Shown: one piece after another, positions 39,547 to 53,055 of the stretch
Position numbering within the stretch: position 1 is the stretch's first letter
Layout of the letters: every line of letters starts with the position of its first letter
Source of the DNA: Monarcha castaneiventris obscurior
Taxonomy: Eukaryota > Chordata > Aves > Passeriformes > Monarchidae
Direction: 5' to 3'
Length of the DNA stretch: 64,000 nt
Assembly: GCA_026261815.1 (NCBI GenBank)
Contig: JAMPIT010000510.1
Span: 16,588,001 to 16,652,000 of the forward strand
The notes under the pieces: model-generated
Database searches by the model: none
What the model was told of the DNA's origin: nothing
What the model saw: only the letters and a program-made list of their open reading frames with translations
Program-made: the position numbers and the translations under genes

Positions 39547-39958
39547 TATAACAGGCTGAGAGAGTTGTGCCTGGTTAGCCTGAAAAAGGCTCCGGGGAGA
39601 CTTTATCACAGCCTTCAGCACCTAATGGGGGCTTATAAAGAAGAGAAAAAGTGACTTTTTACACAGGCAGACTGATGGGACAAGGGGCAACATTTTTAAA
39701 GTAGAAGAGGAGACATTTACATTGACATTTACATTGACATTTACAGTAGATGTTAGGAAGAAATTCTTTACTGTGAGGATGGTGAGGCACTGGAACAGAT
39801 TGCTCAGAAGGTTGTGGATGGCCCAGCCCTGGAAGTGTTCAAGATGAGGCTGGATCAGGTCTTGAGCAACCTGATCTAGTCAGTAGCATCCCTGCCCATG
39901 GCAAGAGGGTTGTAATTAGGTGGTGTTTAAAGTCCCTTCCAACACAAGCCATTCTATG
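39547..39958 (+). mobile_element. CR1 LINE, + orientation, with internal 12-bp tandem repeat
   Basis: The CR1 consensus is readable from 'aggctgagagagttg' and 'gcctgaaaaaggctccggggagac' through 'gaagaaattctttactgtgagga', 'ggcactggaacagattgctcag' and 'gtcccttccaacacaagccattctatg'. A 12-mer, GACATTTACATT, is repeated nearly three times at 39,712-39,745. Confidence 0.92.
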
Positions 39959-40295
39959 TTTCTCTAAAACTACATGGCAAATAATATTGGCATCCAAAAG
40001 AGCATCCCTATATAAAAACTGTCCTATATCATTGACCTGTTATTCTCAGTTACAGTAAATATTAACAGTGCCTAAAGCATAGGTGAGCCTTGAGTCTCTA
40101 AGAGACATTTGCAAGGAAGAGTAAAACATACAAAAACTCCAGAATAACCATTCTGTGTTCAACTACTGGTATTGGAATTACAAGTGTGTACTACAAACTG
40201 CAGATTATTGTTTGGCTTGTAGCTTCTGATTTTCCAGCATGAGGATGTACATATGTACATATTTGTGAATGGCCTATACTGGTAAGACTGTGCCA

Positions 40296-40572
40296 TCAAG
40301 TGAAAGGATGAGAGAAAATGGCTTTAAGTTGTACCCGAGGAGATTCATATTAGAATTTTTTCTTCCACTAAAAGAGTGATTAGGCATCAGAATAACTTGC
40401 CCAGGGAGGTGGTGGAATTACCATCTCTGGAAGTATTGCAAACATGTCTGGATGGGGCACTTGGGGATCTGGTTTAGGGGTGATTATGGTGGTGTTAGGT
40501 TGACTGTTGGGCTCAGATGATCTTGAAGGTCTTTTCCAATCTTGAGGATTCTGTGATTCGGTGATTTCATGA
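40296..40572 (+). mobile_element. CR1 LINE 3' end, + orientation, diverged
   Basis: Readable CR1 features: 'aacttgcccagggaggtggtggaattaccatc', 'gatggggcacttggggatctggtttaggggtg', 'gatgatcttgaaggtcttttccaatcttgaggattctgtgatt'. It is a CR1 subfamily type different from the copies at 39.5 and 41.8 kb. Confidence 0.85.
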
Positions 40573-41830
40573 TCTGACTGTGTAAATTCAGAAAACATGA
40601 GATATATCCCAGGAATCATAATTACTTGTAAGTCACTGCAAACCTAACAGGATCAGCATCTCTAAAACTGTAAGTTGGCAATTAATTGTGCACAGCATTT
40701 GGTTTGTCATGACTCATGATTGACTCATAATTCTCTTGCAGATGCAGCTGGCACCAACCCCAGGAGAGGTGACTGAGGGTGAGAAAGTAAGAATCTCATA
40801 ATGGGATCATAGTGTTGGCAGTGTATTTAAAAGCTGGGGAACAGGGATTTTGAATGACCCTGTGATACAGGTCCCAGTAGCAGTTACATATCTGTCTCAT
40901 ATTTATATTTCTGGAAATTAGGAATCTAACTACTACAGGGAGTTCGGACTGAAGTCGATTAGTGCTGTGACTGAAGATGATGAGACTTTTGGATTTAAGT
41001 CAATTTGAGAAAGATACACAAGACCTGCTGATATGCCTCCCACAGAGGTATTACAATAAGAAGTAGGCATCTAGCCTTAGCAGAGGAGTCAGAGCATGTA
41101 AATTAGGAGCTGAGGCAGACAGTGTGAAGAGTTAAGACAAGGAGTACATGAAGCAATGTAGGAGCCTGCTAACACCATTGTTAGTGTGACTTGGTGGAAC
41201 CCAAATGCAGGAGAGCATCCAGCACTTAATTCTGTTTTCTGCATAAAGCATAGGCATGCTCCGGGTCATTTCCAAAGAGCAATCTACAAAACATAGGAGT
41301 TAATATATGGGGAAAGAGTGTTTGTACTCCAATCCTTCTCCACCATTAGAGACAGGAACCCAAATTAAGTGCCTCCATCAACTCGAGTGCTACATGCAAG
41401 TACTTCACAGAGCAAAACTGAGCTCTTCTATGAGTCTAAATCATCCAGAAAGTCTGCAAATTAGATTGAACACCCTCCTCAGTCTCAGAGGAGGCAAGTC
41501 ATCTACCCCTCCTTCCAACAGTGTGTCCTTGGGTAAAACCAGAAGTTACCCTGTGAACAGAAACCCGAACCCTCAGTTGCCCATACCCCACAGCATACTT
41601 CGTCTCTCATGTAAAACTATCTCCGTAAGTCAGTGCCAAATTCTGGTATGGCAGCTTTCACTGTCTGGGGACTCATTTAAAAAGCTAGGCCTTTGTGTCC
41701 CCAGAGGAGGGCACACAGCAGAGAACCAAACACATTCAAGTACAGGGCACTCTCAAATTGTTGGCATAACAAGCTGTAGGGAACTCTAGATGAGATTGCT
41801 GTTGGAGTTGGGGCTTTGGGATGGCCCATG

Positions 41831-42096
41831 TATAGGACAAGAGGGAATGGCTTTAAAATAGAAGTGGAGACATTTAGATTAGATATTAGGAAGAAAATCT
41901 GTCCTATGAGGTGACAAGGCACTGGAACAAGCTGCCCAGAGAAGCTGTGGATGCCCCATTCCTGGAAGTGATCAAGGCCGAGTTGGACTTTGAGCAACCT
42001 GATCTAGTGGAAGGTGTCTCTTCCCAAGGCAGGGAGGTTGGAACTGGATGATCTTAAAGACCACTTCCAACCCAAACCATTCTATGATTCTATGAT
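41831..42096 (+). mobile_element. CR1 LINE 3' end, + orientation, intact tail
   Basis: A clear CR1 3' end running from 'ggacaagagggaatggcttt' to 'ccaacccaaaccattctatgattctatgat', with the characteristic ATTCTATG octamer repeat preserved. It is one of the least eroded CR1 tails here. Confidence 0.93.
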
Positions 42097-45000
42097 AAGT
42101 TGAAAAGTCATTCACCTTTAGCTTCAAAAGCAAGCAACCACATGATCCAAGATATTTTTAAAAGTGATGCATTGGAGAATTTGAAGGGTTTTTAGTAGTC
42201 TGTGCGGAGACAGAATTGCCTCAGCCCTAGATCTCGTCTTGCTGTGTGTACTAGCAATTTGAACAAAGAAGGTAATGGATTTATTAGGAGTCTTTCATTC
42301 CTTCTTGCAAACATAGATAATTCTTCCAAATTGGGAAGGAAGTATCTCAAAAAAGAAGTCTGAATAAACTTGCAATCATTTTGTTGTATCATTAATGCCT
42401 GATAACCTGGCTATTTACGTAAGACAATGCTTTCTTATTAAGAGGCACAATGATGGCTCAGGGACATGGCCAAGATCATGGTGAGGATTAAATAGCAGCA
42501 AGGTAACAACAGCAGTCCATTTCAGAGGCAAATGAAGATAAGGAGAAAGCAACAGTTTTCAGACTCACTGTTCTACAACAATTTGCACTCTACTTTCTGC
42601 TTGTCTGCCATTGCCACAACACCACGTGTTGTCACAGGGTCACCCAGTGCTGTTCAAGGAATGGAGTCACCAGGGTTGCTCCTGTAACAGAGCTGCTGGT
42701 GTGTTCCCTGGCAGGTCACACACTCATGGAGCAGCACAAGGCTGGCCTGCATCCAGCCCTGAATCGTGACAATGATGTCAGGCAACAGTGAGGAGAGAGA
42801 AAAAAATTTCACAAGGTTCCTCATCATCTGAATGCAACTGTCAAAGCTTTAATTCATGCCAAGGGTTCTGCATGTACAGCAGTTTTCTGTGCTGCTTGAT
42901 AATGCATGTTGGAGGCATTTTATTGGAACCCTCTTTTAGGGCATGCCAGCTGTGTGATCATGCACTCTGAAAAGTTCAGTGATTACACTGCTGCAGGCTT
43001 TCAAGGAACCAAGCCATCAGGAACAATTTATGGCCCAGCTCTCTCTTTACTGTCTTGTTTTGCTCCTGATGAGATGCAGAATCCCTGAGGGCCTGGTCTT
43101 ATATCATGTTTGTGAGTAAGGCTTTGAAAAATTGATGTTTTATAAAATCCATTTAACTGATAACACTACCCAGTCACCTTCCAAGCTTCCTTGACTGTCC
43201 CGCATCTCTCATTTTGATTTAAAATGGATTTTGTTCTTCAGAAGTACACAGTAATTCCCAGTGGTGATTGTTACTGATAGCTTATACTAGAGCTCAGCTG
43301 TTCTGCTCCTGAATTTCTAATCAGCTTAGCAATGACAGAACTCCTGTCAGAGAATTGCACTAATCCTATTTTATATTCAAAACTAGACAAGCAAAAAAAA
43401 AAAACCCATAAAAATATTTTACTACACTTTATCACAAAAAAATGGGATAAAATAAAAGAGGTGGACACTTTTCACCCATGGGGCATGTCTTCTAATCCCT
43501 GGGAGTTAGCAGAAGGAATGACTGGCTGCATGAACAAGTTACCGCAGGGCAACTTTATACCACAGCTGATATTCTGCTGTGAGAGCCTGTCAGAATGTTT
43601 TCAACCCACAGCAAACACGAGGTAGCTTAGCTTGTACTGACCAGTGTACAAAACCACTTAACCACAATTTAAAGAACACTCTCTGCAGTTGCAAAGTCAC
43701 AGCTTGTGTCGCCTGTTAGTTGTTTGTGTTGCTGCATTCAAAGTATCAGAGAGGTTATCATCTAAGTGGTCTCCTCAGGATGCCTAAATGCTGTAAACAG
43801 AAGTCAGAGACAGTGTTTCATTGTATTTTTAGATGCATATTTTATCATATTCCAAGTTTTTTTTTTCTGCACAGACTGGTCAAAGACTTCCTGGTGACCT
43901 TTAGTAAACTGCTTTGGCTCCAGTCCTCAGAAATAATTAGTCCCACACTTCCACTGAATTAATGATTAATCAACTTTGGTGGTCTAGGATTAATCCTTCA
44001 TTTCCTCAGTTGAGGAATAATAGCAGGAGGCAATAGCATCCCTGTTACCCTTTTTGTCTATTCAGCCTGTAGTGGGTTTGGGAATGAACCAACAATTACT
44101 GCAGTGACCACAACGTAGTGTAGATCTGCCTAGATTTGAAAAATGGCTTTTTTTGTGTTTTGGTTTTGCTTTTTTTTTTTCCTCAGAGTAATAGTTCCAT
44201 GTTGGGAGACCATGCTATGAGGTTTTATAGAGAGAAAAAGCATTTCTCTCCTCTGATGGCTGTCACTTTGAAACCAAACCATCTCATTTAAAATTTGTAA
44301 AAATTGTCAGCTACTGATTGTCACATTCAAATGTTTATTCGTCTGTTTGCCCAAGAAGGGATATATGCCACATTTGCTTAGCAGTCAATGAGGAATGAAG
44401 CTCTCCGGGACACTTATTTTTGATTTTCATGACTAAACGAACTTACATCTTGTGAACTGGATGCAAACCTACTCTGAAAGAATCTAACCTTATTTTCCTT
44501 CTAGGCACATTCACACTGTGGATACCTCAGACCAGTTAACATTAAATCAGTGAGAAGATTCATTTAAAACCTGAAATGGATGCACTTTTTGTCTGTAATC
44601 TCTGTAATGAGCAAAAACTTCTTTTCAACAGGAAAAATTGGTTTAATTCTCAATAACCATGTGTATAAGGACTAAGACATCCTTCAACTTGGTTTCATCT
44701 TTCTCTGAAAAGCATCAACTTATTGCGAAAGAGAAGTGAATACTATGCAGAAGACCCTACGCAAGAGAGGACAGGTTCCTTTTCAGTCCTCTGCTCTCAG
44801 TGAACTGCTTTCTCTTTTTTAGTTTTCTTCTTAGCATTTGTTGCAGTGAGCAGTGTTGTATATTCAGACTAGAGATGTTTGAAGGGTATTGTGAAAATGC
44901 AGGAGATTATGTTTGGGATATTTATACCTGCCACTTCAGGCTTCCCTTTCTGTCAGTGAAGTGAATAAATGTATTAGTTTTAACATAGATAGCTTAGAAC

Positions 45001-48000
45001 GTCCGGCCCTCCCAATGCCTGTGTTCCATCCCTGACAGCAAAGGCATTCCTGGCTTCTCTGAAGTAGGACTTACTGTTTAAGGACTTACAAGACCAACTC
45101 CACAACTCTGGGTTACAGAAACTACTACTTTTTTGTGTCTTCCAACAGTGGTTCTGTTGTCTCTAAAACCTCTCACAATTCCTGTTGTTACAGCTTCACT
45201 AGGCATCTAGTTCTTGTTTTCCAGTATTAGCTTTTATGCTACTCTCAACATCACTGTTTGTTGGGCAAGCTCCAGTTAGTGCTCTAGCTGATTACAAGAC
45301 AAATATAAGCAACTGCTGCTTTTTTGAGCCCCTTTGGTGCGGAGAGATAACCATGCTTCTGTAGGTTGCCCTTTTTTTACTTTCAAAGCTGAGACAGCAA
45401 TACAAGCAACCACAGCACAGAAAATGGAAAATGTTTTTTTCTGCTTGTATCTGAAGAGGAAGCAGAGGGAAGGTTCTTGCTGCAGATGCATTAATTTCTC
45501 TGTGCTGGTGTCCTGACATAATACAGGATTTACGTTCCTGTAGTTTCAGAAATAATTGTCCCTTAAGAAGATCCTCAGGGCCTTAAAAGGCAAAATTTAG
45601 GTGCTCCTGCATTTAGAAAGAAATTTATTGATTCAGGAAGATGAAATGAACATTGTATCTTGAATTGAAGGCATCCAACAAAACGGAATGTGCAATTTGG
45701 TTTATTCCCACACTTAAAATAACTAACGTGAGCAAGACATGCTTTCTCTGCAGACAACTCATTCTTGGGTTAAAAAACCAGCTAGAATAAATGTTTGAAG
45801 GAGCTAAAATGACTGTGCATCCTTTGTGACTACCATCACACAGAACACAATATCTGGCATTTAAAGAAACTGTTCACAGTAAACAAATCGGTTTAGCAGG
45901 TTTACACATATTGATTCTTTAAACAGAATAATTTGTCTCTTTCTATAAAAGACTTGCCATCTTGTATTACAAAGGAACTCTAGTAGTTAATTTTATTCTA
46001 TTTTTTAAATTTATGATTCATTAGGTCCCAAATAGTTTTTTCCAAAGCTCTTGAGAGTGTATCTGTACTAGCAGGAGAATGGAAAAATTCCTTTATTCTA
46101 TAATTCTGTCATTCTTAATTCTAGAATTAACTAATCACTGAGGATTTAACAGCAAATACTGTTGCTCTACCTACATTGCTATGGCCTCATTAATTTTACA
46201 GAATATATCAGAGTGCGTTAGTCTGATGTATTGTCAAAAATAATTATTGTGTAGTCATACTCTGGAAAACAGATATGTAAAAATGCCATCTTCTTACACA
46301 CAGATCATTCCCCTGTGAGCACACAGTCAGATCTGCCCATTTTGTGACAGAAATACTCTTTTATGTGTTTCTGTTCTGCAAGCACCTTGTTTACATAATA
46401 TCAATAAAACTGAACACATTGAATCCCTCAAGGGCATTCTCATCACAGTGATCACCAAACCTGGGGTCGTGGAGTTGCACACAAATTTTAGAAAAGCACA
46501 GCTGGAAGATTGTAGAGCTGATGAATCTTGAGTGAATTCACAGCTTGATTTTCTATAGGCATTGAAGCAGACATAATGAGAAAAGAATCTGGTCTGAGTT
46601 TTAGAAGACAGGCAGAATTTCCAGGCCTAGCAGAGCACATCTCTTACTGATAGAGGCAATGTGTTTGATCTGACAGTAATTTAGCTGTAACAAATGTGGA
46701 ACCCTAGAATGTCATTTTACATGACTTCCATTGTTAAATATCTCTGTAAAATTAGTCTCTAATTGTCCAGTGTATCATTTTATTGTGCAAGAGCCTTGTT
46801 TCTGTAAGGCTACACTCTTAATCACATTGCTTCATTTCTTTATTAATTCACATAACATAACATTGTAGGATGTCCATCTTTGTTCGTTGTTGATTGTGTC
46901 CTTACAACCCAAAGTTACTTAATTTCATCAGAAATATCATAGCACCCTGTTACCCACTTCCTCTTCCAGCTCTTTCACTTTTTATGTCAAATACCAAAAT
47001 GATCCCCCACAGCTCCCTCCAGTCTGAAAAGCAAACAATTGCTCCTGTTTTGTTTTATCTTTGCCATTTACTCATCTATAAAAGCACTGTCCTCCTTGCT
47101 CCATGGTTGCTTAGTTCCCTAAATGATCTTTGGTGATGGGCTTAGTCAAAAGTATTTTGGAAGCCCAAGTAGTTAGAATGACCTTGATCATCTCCATCCA
47201 TATTCTTGTTCAATCACTCAAAGACCTTGTTCATAAGGCAGTATTTCTCCTCATAAAAACCTTTATTATTCTGCTCAGATAATTTTTATTCATGTCCACT
47301 AATTCTAATCTTCATTATACTTTCATTTAATTTCCCTGGTAGAAGCATCAGGATTAAAAACCTGGAGTTCCTCAAATCTCCTCCAGTGTCATTTTCAAAA
47401 TTAGCATCACACCAATTTGCCACCCTCCATTTTTTTGGTATCAAGACAATCCAGCACAATTGCTTCCCATACTGTGATTTATTTATTCATAGAAGTGCAA
47501 CAAGCAGAGAGAACAAGATTGAAGCAAGCAGAGTCTTTATCCTTTTCCTTCCTTGCCAACTTGGTTATTCTATTTTAAAATTTAGGTTTCTTCAAGACTT
47601 ACTCAAGCAAGTCATCACATAACTTATTTTGTCAGTGTCTCTGCCAGTCTTCCTTCAGGCGGATGCTGGTGAGTCACCTCTTTTGATTTCTTCAGGAAAC
47701 TCTATATAGTATCATTGGAAAGCCAGCGTTCAGTCTTGGTTTCACCATTGTTTAACTTGGTTTAGAGCTTACATATTCACATTTTGCAGACAATAGCTTG
47801 TGGTGGCCAGTTAGCCTGTGGTACAAGGGTCAGACACAGCTCTCGGTAAGACAGTCACTACTACCAGAGAGTTCTGTAGGTCACGGGGAGAAAAGAAGCC
47901 TCTCCCAAAATGCTTTGTTCTATTATGGTAATCTACCTCAGTTCTGCTTCCTGGGTTGGCTGCTGGCCACCCAGCCCCCTTGCTACCTTACATGTTTCAT

Positions 48001-49300
48001 ATCCCACAGAGTTCTCTGCTCCAGGTTCTCCCATTGGCATCTGCCCCTTGCCACTCCCCCAGAGCTCCCCCATTAGTCCCCATTCCCTAGTCCCACCTTT
48101 GTACTGCCCCCATGCCCTCACACCATTGGTTTCTGGCATTTGCACTCCAGTACTTAAACCTGAGCCTTTTAGAGATTGTTACACCTCATGCTCTGGCACA
48201 GAAGCTACAGAGCCAGAGAGGTAGCGATAATAGCTGATTTTTTAATCTCAGTTTCTTTTTTTTTATCCTCCCTCTTGGACTGTTTCTCATGCAGACTGCT
48301 GTCCTTCCTACCTGCAACAGCCTGTTTCCAAAGCAAGCCAGTATTTTCTCCACCATGCCATAGCTATACTTTGTAAGTACGTAGGAAAATATTCATAATA
48401 TTGCCTGTACACTCTCATTGGGCTTAGACGTGTCCCAAAATAGAGCTCTGCAAATGAACTTCAGGTGGCTTGTGTAGTTGGTGCTGGTTTCCCAGCATGG
48501 ACCATGAAGCCAACAGGACAAGACCAAGCAACAAAATCTGCACAGCTGGCATGGTTCAGAAGCCAGCCAGCATAAAGTAAAACATCCATGAAATTCTCTT
48601 AGTTCATGTAGTGGTAAAAAGGAGCTCAAAGCCCAGCTTAGGAGGGCAGAGGATCACGAGGTAGCAGAGTACAATCCCATGATGTGGGCTAGTTCTGGAG
48701 TCCTAGGTTTTTAATAAGAAGCATAAGACACAGGTTTATTAAGGCCAGGTGCAGCTGCCATTTCCCTGAAGTCGGAACACATCCCTCCACTGCTGTAGAT
48801 GACTGTTCAAGCTGCTGAAGAGGTTTCAGTAGGGTTTTACAGCCTGCGCTGGCTCTGTGCTCGATGGTACATCGAAAACAGGGGCAAGTGTGGAAGCAGA
48901 GGATTCCACAGCTGCCTACTCTATATGCAGTCCACCAGGATGCAGCCAAGCTGATGGATGGTAATAGACATCTGTGCTTTATATCTTACCAGCCGTTTAG
49001 CAACGCGGTGTGCTGGGCTTGGCCACAGGTGTTTATCTTTGTATATTTAGCAGAAGTGACAGTAACAACCTTTAATTCAGTGGCTGCCATTAATTCTACT
49101 TAAATGAGAAAAATATGTGCAGGTGAGTGCAGAGTTTCAAGCATCCCCCAATATACCAACCTACATTAAACAATAAAAAGTTACCATGGAAGACATTAAT
49201 ATTTGCAGCACTTTTCAAACTAACTGTGTAGGTGCTTGCACAGCCCATGCTTCACAAATGGCCTGAATAACAACACCTGGTTACACCACAGTGTGAGGTT
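42097..49300. other. Intergenic DNA, mostly unique AT-rich
   Basis: No gene is supported. The only repeat-like stretch I can suggest is at 47,110-47,480 (possible old LINE). Homeodomain-like TAAT motifs cluster near 43,930-43,975. Confidence 0.5.
47110..47480 (-). repeat. Possible ancient CR1/L3-like LINE remnant, - orientation
   Basis: The + strand contains phrases such as 'tcaaaagtattttggaagcccaagtagttagaatgacc' and 'agcatcacaccaatttgccaccctccatttttttggtatcaagacaatcc' that resemble the reverse complement of old CR1-superfamily reverse-transcriptase DNA. Divergence is high and the call is tentative. Confidence 0.35.
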
Positions 49301-49320
49301 GTGTGTGTGTGTGTGTGTGT
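49301..49320 (+). repeat. (GT)10 microsatellite
   Basis: Ten uninterrupted GT dinucleotides lie immediately before the LTR-like block. Confidence 0.95.
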
Positions 49321-49915
49321 TGAATACACAAAATTGGCTGGAGGACATTTGTCCATGTTAACTGATCATGTTAAAGATGAAGGTGACCATCAGCCCCAAC
49401 CTGATGGTGTTAAAGAAGAAGAGAGACCATCAATGGATTAAACAATAGCCAGGGAACTTAGAAGAGAGCTTTGAAACAAAGGAGGAGTCAGCCTGAAAAG
49501 AAATATAAAAGAAACTGAAAATTGGTATCGGTTTGGGGGAGATACCTTTAACGGTAACCAGCAGTAGTCAAATCTGGTTTGATGCTGCCAGAAGCTGCCC
49601 TGTCAGCATTGCTACCACCACCTACATCAAACAGATCATCATCCCAATGGAATTCCTCATGGAGCCGCTTCTCAACAGGTGGCATGACTGGGTGAAGCAT
49701 AAGTGAGGTCCCATACTCAAGGTGCACATAAGGGGGCTTGTGGAGGGACCTTTCTTAGGTAATAGGAGACATGGTTTATCTCTTGTATTACTGGTATTGA
49801 TCTCAAATGTACTGCAGGTGGAACTATATGTCATTAATCAATCAATATACTGCTTTAATCCCTATTTGGCTTAGATTATGAGAGCTGAACAGTTTCGCCT
49901 GCTTCATCATTTGGA
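49318..49915 (+). mobile_element. Probable ERVL-like LTR
   Basis: The block begins TGTTGAATAC, has a TATA-like 'aaatataaaag' near 49,500 followed by 'ggtttgggggagatacctttaacggtaaccagcagt', then 'ccctgtcagcattgctaccac' and an AT-rich segment ending near 'gagctgaacagtttcgcctgcttcatcatttgg'. This order resembles avian ERVL-type LTRs. No AATAAA is present and the right edge and target duplication are not clear. Confidence 0.45.
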
Positions 49916-52772
49916 CAGTGGATGATAACACTAGAGAAATCTTTCCATTTTTTCTTTGCTGAAGAAGCTTTTCAGCTATCTAGTGGCTAACTTTGTATAA
50001 AGTGAGTGGAACATGCTTCATCAAACTGATGAAGAAGCTGCACAGTGAGTTAAAAACACAAAAAGAGTGTGTTTAAAAAAACAAATCTCGTTTTTTTTCT
50101 ACACTCTGGCCACCTCATAGGGCATGACACCTTGTGGTAATGTGGTAAGACAAATGCCTCTGAGATGACAAACTACCTTGAAGTATTTATTGTCACTGCT
50201 GACTTAGGTAAGACAGAGTTTACAGTAGCAAATAATTCTAACACCTTGGAAGGGCTGAGATTAGTTGAGTTTGTGATTCTGCAGAAAACAAAACCCTTCT
50301 GTGATTTTCACATTTTTTCCAGTTGCTTAGTAGCAATTTCAGCAAGTATTCTCTCTGAATAAAAGTGGAGGTGTGTGCTTAAGAGGTTGCATGCCACTAG
50401 CTGGGAAGCCAAGTGCCTGCAGTGGCCAGGAATGATGTTTTCTCTTAGCATGGTTAAGCAACCCCAACCAAAAGGCGCTCATGCTTTTATCAAGTGTTGA
50501 ATTTTGTGATTTAGGCTGAGATCTCAAGAATGTTTTCTGTTTTGCTTCTTCCCCATCATCCTCCTCTTTAGGCCTAGACTAAAGAGCTAAACAAAAGAAC
50601 TGAGATTAAAGAAAGCCTACAACAATAGAACAAAATAAAAAGAAAGAGTTGGCTAAGGGTTTTAAGGAAGAAGGTATAAGTAGACAAAACCAGTAGAAAT
50701 GTAGTTGGAAATGGTTGAAGGACAAATGAAAAATACAGCACATTTTAATGAAAGCCACTTCCTGCCTGAAAAAAGGCTGCCACAAAGGAAAACATCCAGG
50801 ATTTGGTGACGGGACTAAATTCGCACGAGAAGAGTTTTATCTGACTCTAAAAAGGTTATGTCATAATGAGAAAGGAAAATAGGAGCATTTAGGAAGTAAA
50901 GGAGATCTAATAAAAGACCTGTTAATTGCCAAACCAGACATGGACTCCCGGAAAATATAAACATGAAAAAGACAGTCGGTTCAGGTCATATGGGGACTGC
51001 AGTATTTATGCAGCAAATGTAAGGTTTAATTGGGAGCAGCCACATTGCCAGTTCCTGCAGAGCCTGAGCCAGCTGAGATGGTGTCTGGGAGAAGCCATCA
51101 ATCCTGAGCAGCTTCAATGACACTCCCAGACTCAGATGTGCTTCAGACAAAGAATGCTGAGACACAGCAGAAAAGGAACAGTTTGCAAGAGCCTTCCAAC
51201 AGTGGTTTAAGGGTTGGACCAGAAGTGGATGAAGTGGATGAAAAGCAATGAAGAGACTGCCTGTTAGTTGGTGGTATCAACCTCAGGGTTGATACCTCTG
51301 TAAGGCAATTCATGCTCTAAGTTGTGGGTGAGCAAGAAGAGAAAATCAGATGTATTTTGATTTCTCTGGAAGGGAGGAACAATCCTGGGAGTTACATTTG
51401 GATGAGGATAAGCTCCCATCTCTCTTTATGCAATGGAGGGAATTCTGAGGGAAGAAAACCCCATACATCTGTGAAAGGAAAGCAGGAGCCACAGAGGAGA
51501 CTACTGTAGACATTTCCTGTCCAGTGCAGCAGCCTGTAACTCTCCCCGCTGTGTCTGCTCCACAGTATCTCCTGGCTCCATACATGGGCTGTCCAAGCAC
51601 CCTTCTTGCTTCTAGGCCCTGGCTCTGCCTCAAACAAGCAAATTAGGGAGAAGAAAAGCAGAGGAAGTGACAGCAGCAGGTCTTCTACGAATGTAATGTG
51701 CCTAATTCTGTTGATAGCTCTGACAATTTACACCAATGTAATTCCATTTCAGTAATGCACTATATAGAGTCGTATATATTACTCAGGTAATTGTCTTGAT
51801 AGTTACTTTGACTGGGATAAAAACTCCCCAAATTGTAAACAAAGGGCAATGATAAACATTAATGGTCAGGTTGGAGCTCGGTGGCTTACTGCTGAGACTG
51901 GTATTACATACAGGCTTGTTAAATGATCTGAATGAAGGTGTTAACAGAGTGGTAAAAGAAATCCCAAGGGTGAACTGAACTGGGTAAAGTGAGCACAGTG
52001 AAGGCAAAGCACTGATGAACGAATCTTCAAAGAAAAAATGGTTTGGGATTAATGAAGTGGACCAGGATCCAGTTTTCTGACTATACTGTGCACAACATTC
52101 CTCCTCCCAGGCTTTCAATGGTGCTGGTTGATTCCAGACTCACACAGATGATTTGGAGCTGGAAAATGATTAAATGCGAGGTTGCTACAATATATGGCCA
52201 ATCTGGGTCTCTTTATGCAGAAACATCCCCTGGCAAAGTGGGAATCCTGCAAATGCTCTCCATGCCTCTGGGGTGGCAGGAGCGGCAACACTGAGTGGGA
52301 TGCTGAGCATCTTCCTAGAAGTGATTGGAGAATTCAGAGAAGAATGACAGAAGTGACTGGGAGGATTGAGGAGTTTGGTGGCATGCACACAAACACACAA
52401 AAATAAACATGTATTTGAGATTGAAAGAAAGTAAAAGGAACTAATTGCACATTGTCAACAAACATTTGCAGGATGTCAGACAGATTTGTATTTCGTCTGT
52501 ATGTACTGAAAACTGTCACTCAGAAACTTGTTTTGATCCATAGCTTTGTGAAATCACAGCCTTGGCAAATCCAAAAACCTGCACTGAAAGTGTTTCTTTA
52601 ATGTTTTTAATCCAGACTTTACTACTGGATTTTGCAGGGGAGCAAAATAATCCCTAAATTATCAGAATGACTTCTTAATTAAAATTCTGTAATTCAGCCC
52701 TGTAGACCCAAAAATCTTTGGGGACTTCCAGAAAACCAGGATGCAGTGGTGAAGTTGTCTAACAGTCCGGCT

Positions 52773-52804
52773 GGGGGTGGAGGGAGGGGGGGGGAGGGAG
52801 GGGG
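52773..52804 (+). repeat. G-rich tract with G-quadruplex pattern
   Basis: Thirty-two bases, almost all G, in runs of three to nine separated by A, T or TGGA, satisfy the usual G3+N1-7 quadruplex pattern several times over. Confidence 0.85.
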
Positions 52805-53013
52805 CATAAACAAAAAAAGCATCTGAAATAACTTAGAAAATAATGTTTTCAGAATGCATATTTTAGGGTAACACAAGCAACAAAGAGAAAGAAAGAATTC
52901 TTTCAAAGGTGATCCCATCCCATAAAGCCTGGTTTCTAGATGTTCACTTAACAATTCCTTCTCTGTATATATGCAGCAATGAGTAGTTTTATTTGCAGCA
53001 CCCACCCTGGGAT

Positions 53014-53055
53014 GTCTATCTATATTTCTGTCTATCTATTTATCTGTCTATCATC
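53014..53055 (+). repeat. Imperfect (TCTA)n microsatellite
   Basis: Interrupted repeats of CTAT/CTGT units ('gtctatctatatttctgtctatctatttatctgtctatc'). Confidence 0.85.

Noticed and set aside
41307..41789. 160-codon open frame (+)
   Set aside because: With this base composition, frames of 140-160 codons are expected a few times in 64 kb on six frames. No motif or family resemblance is seen.
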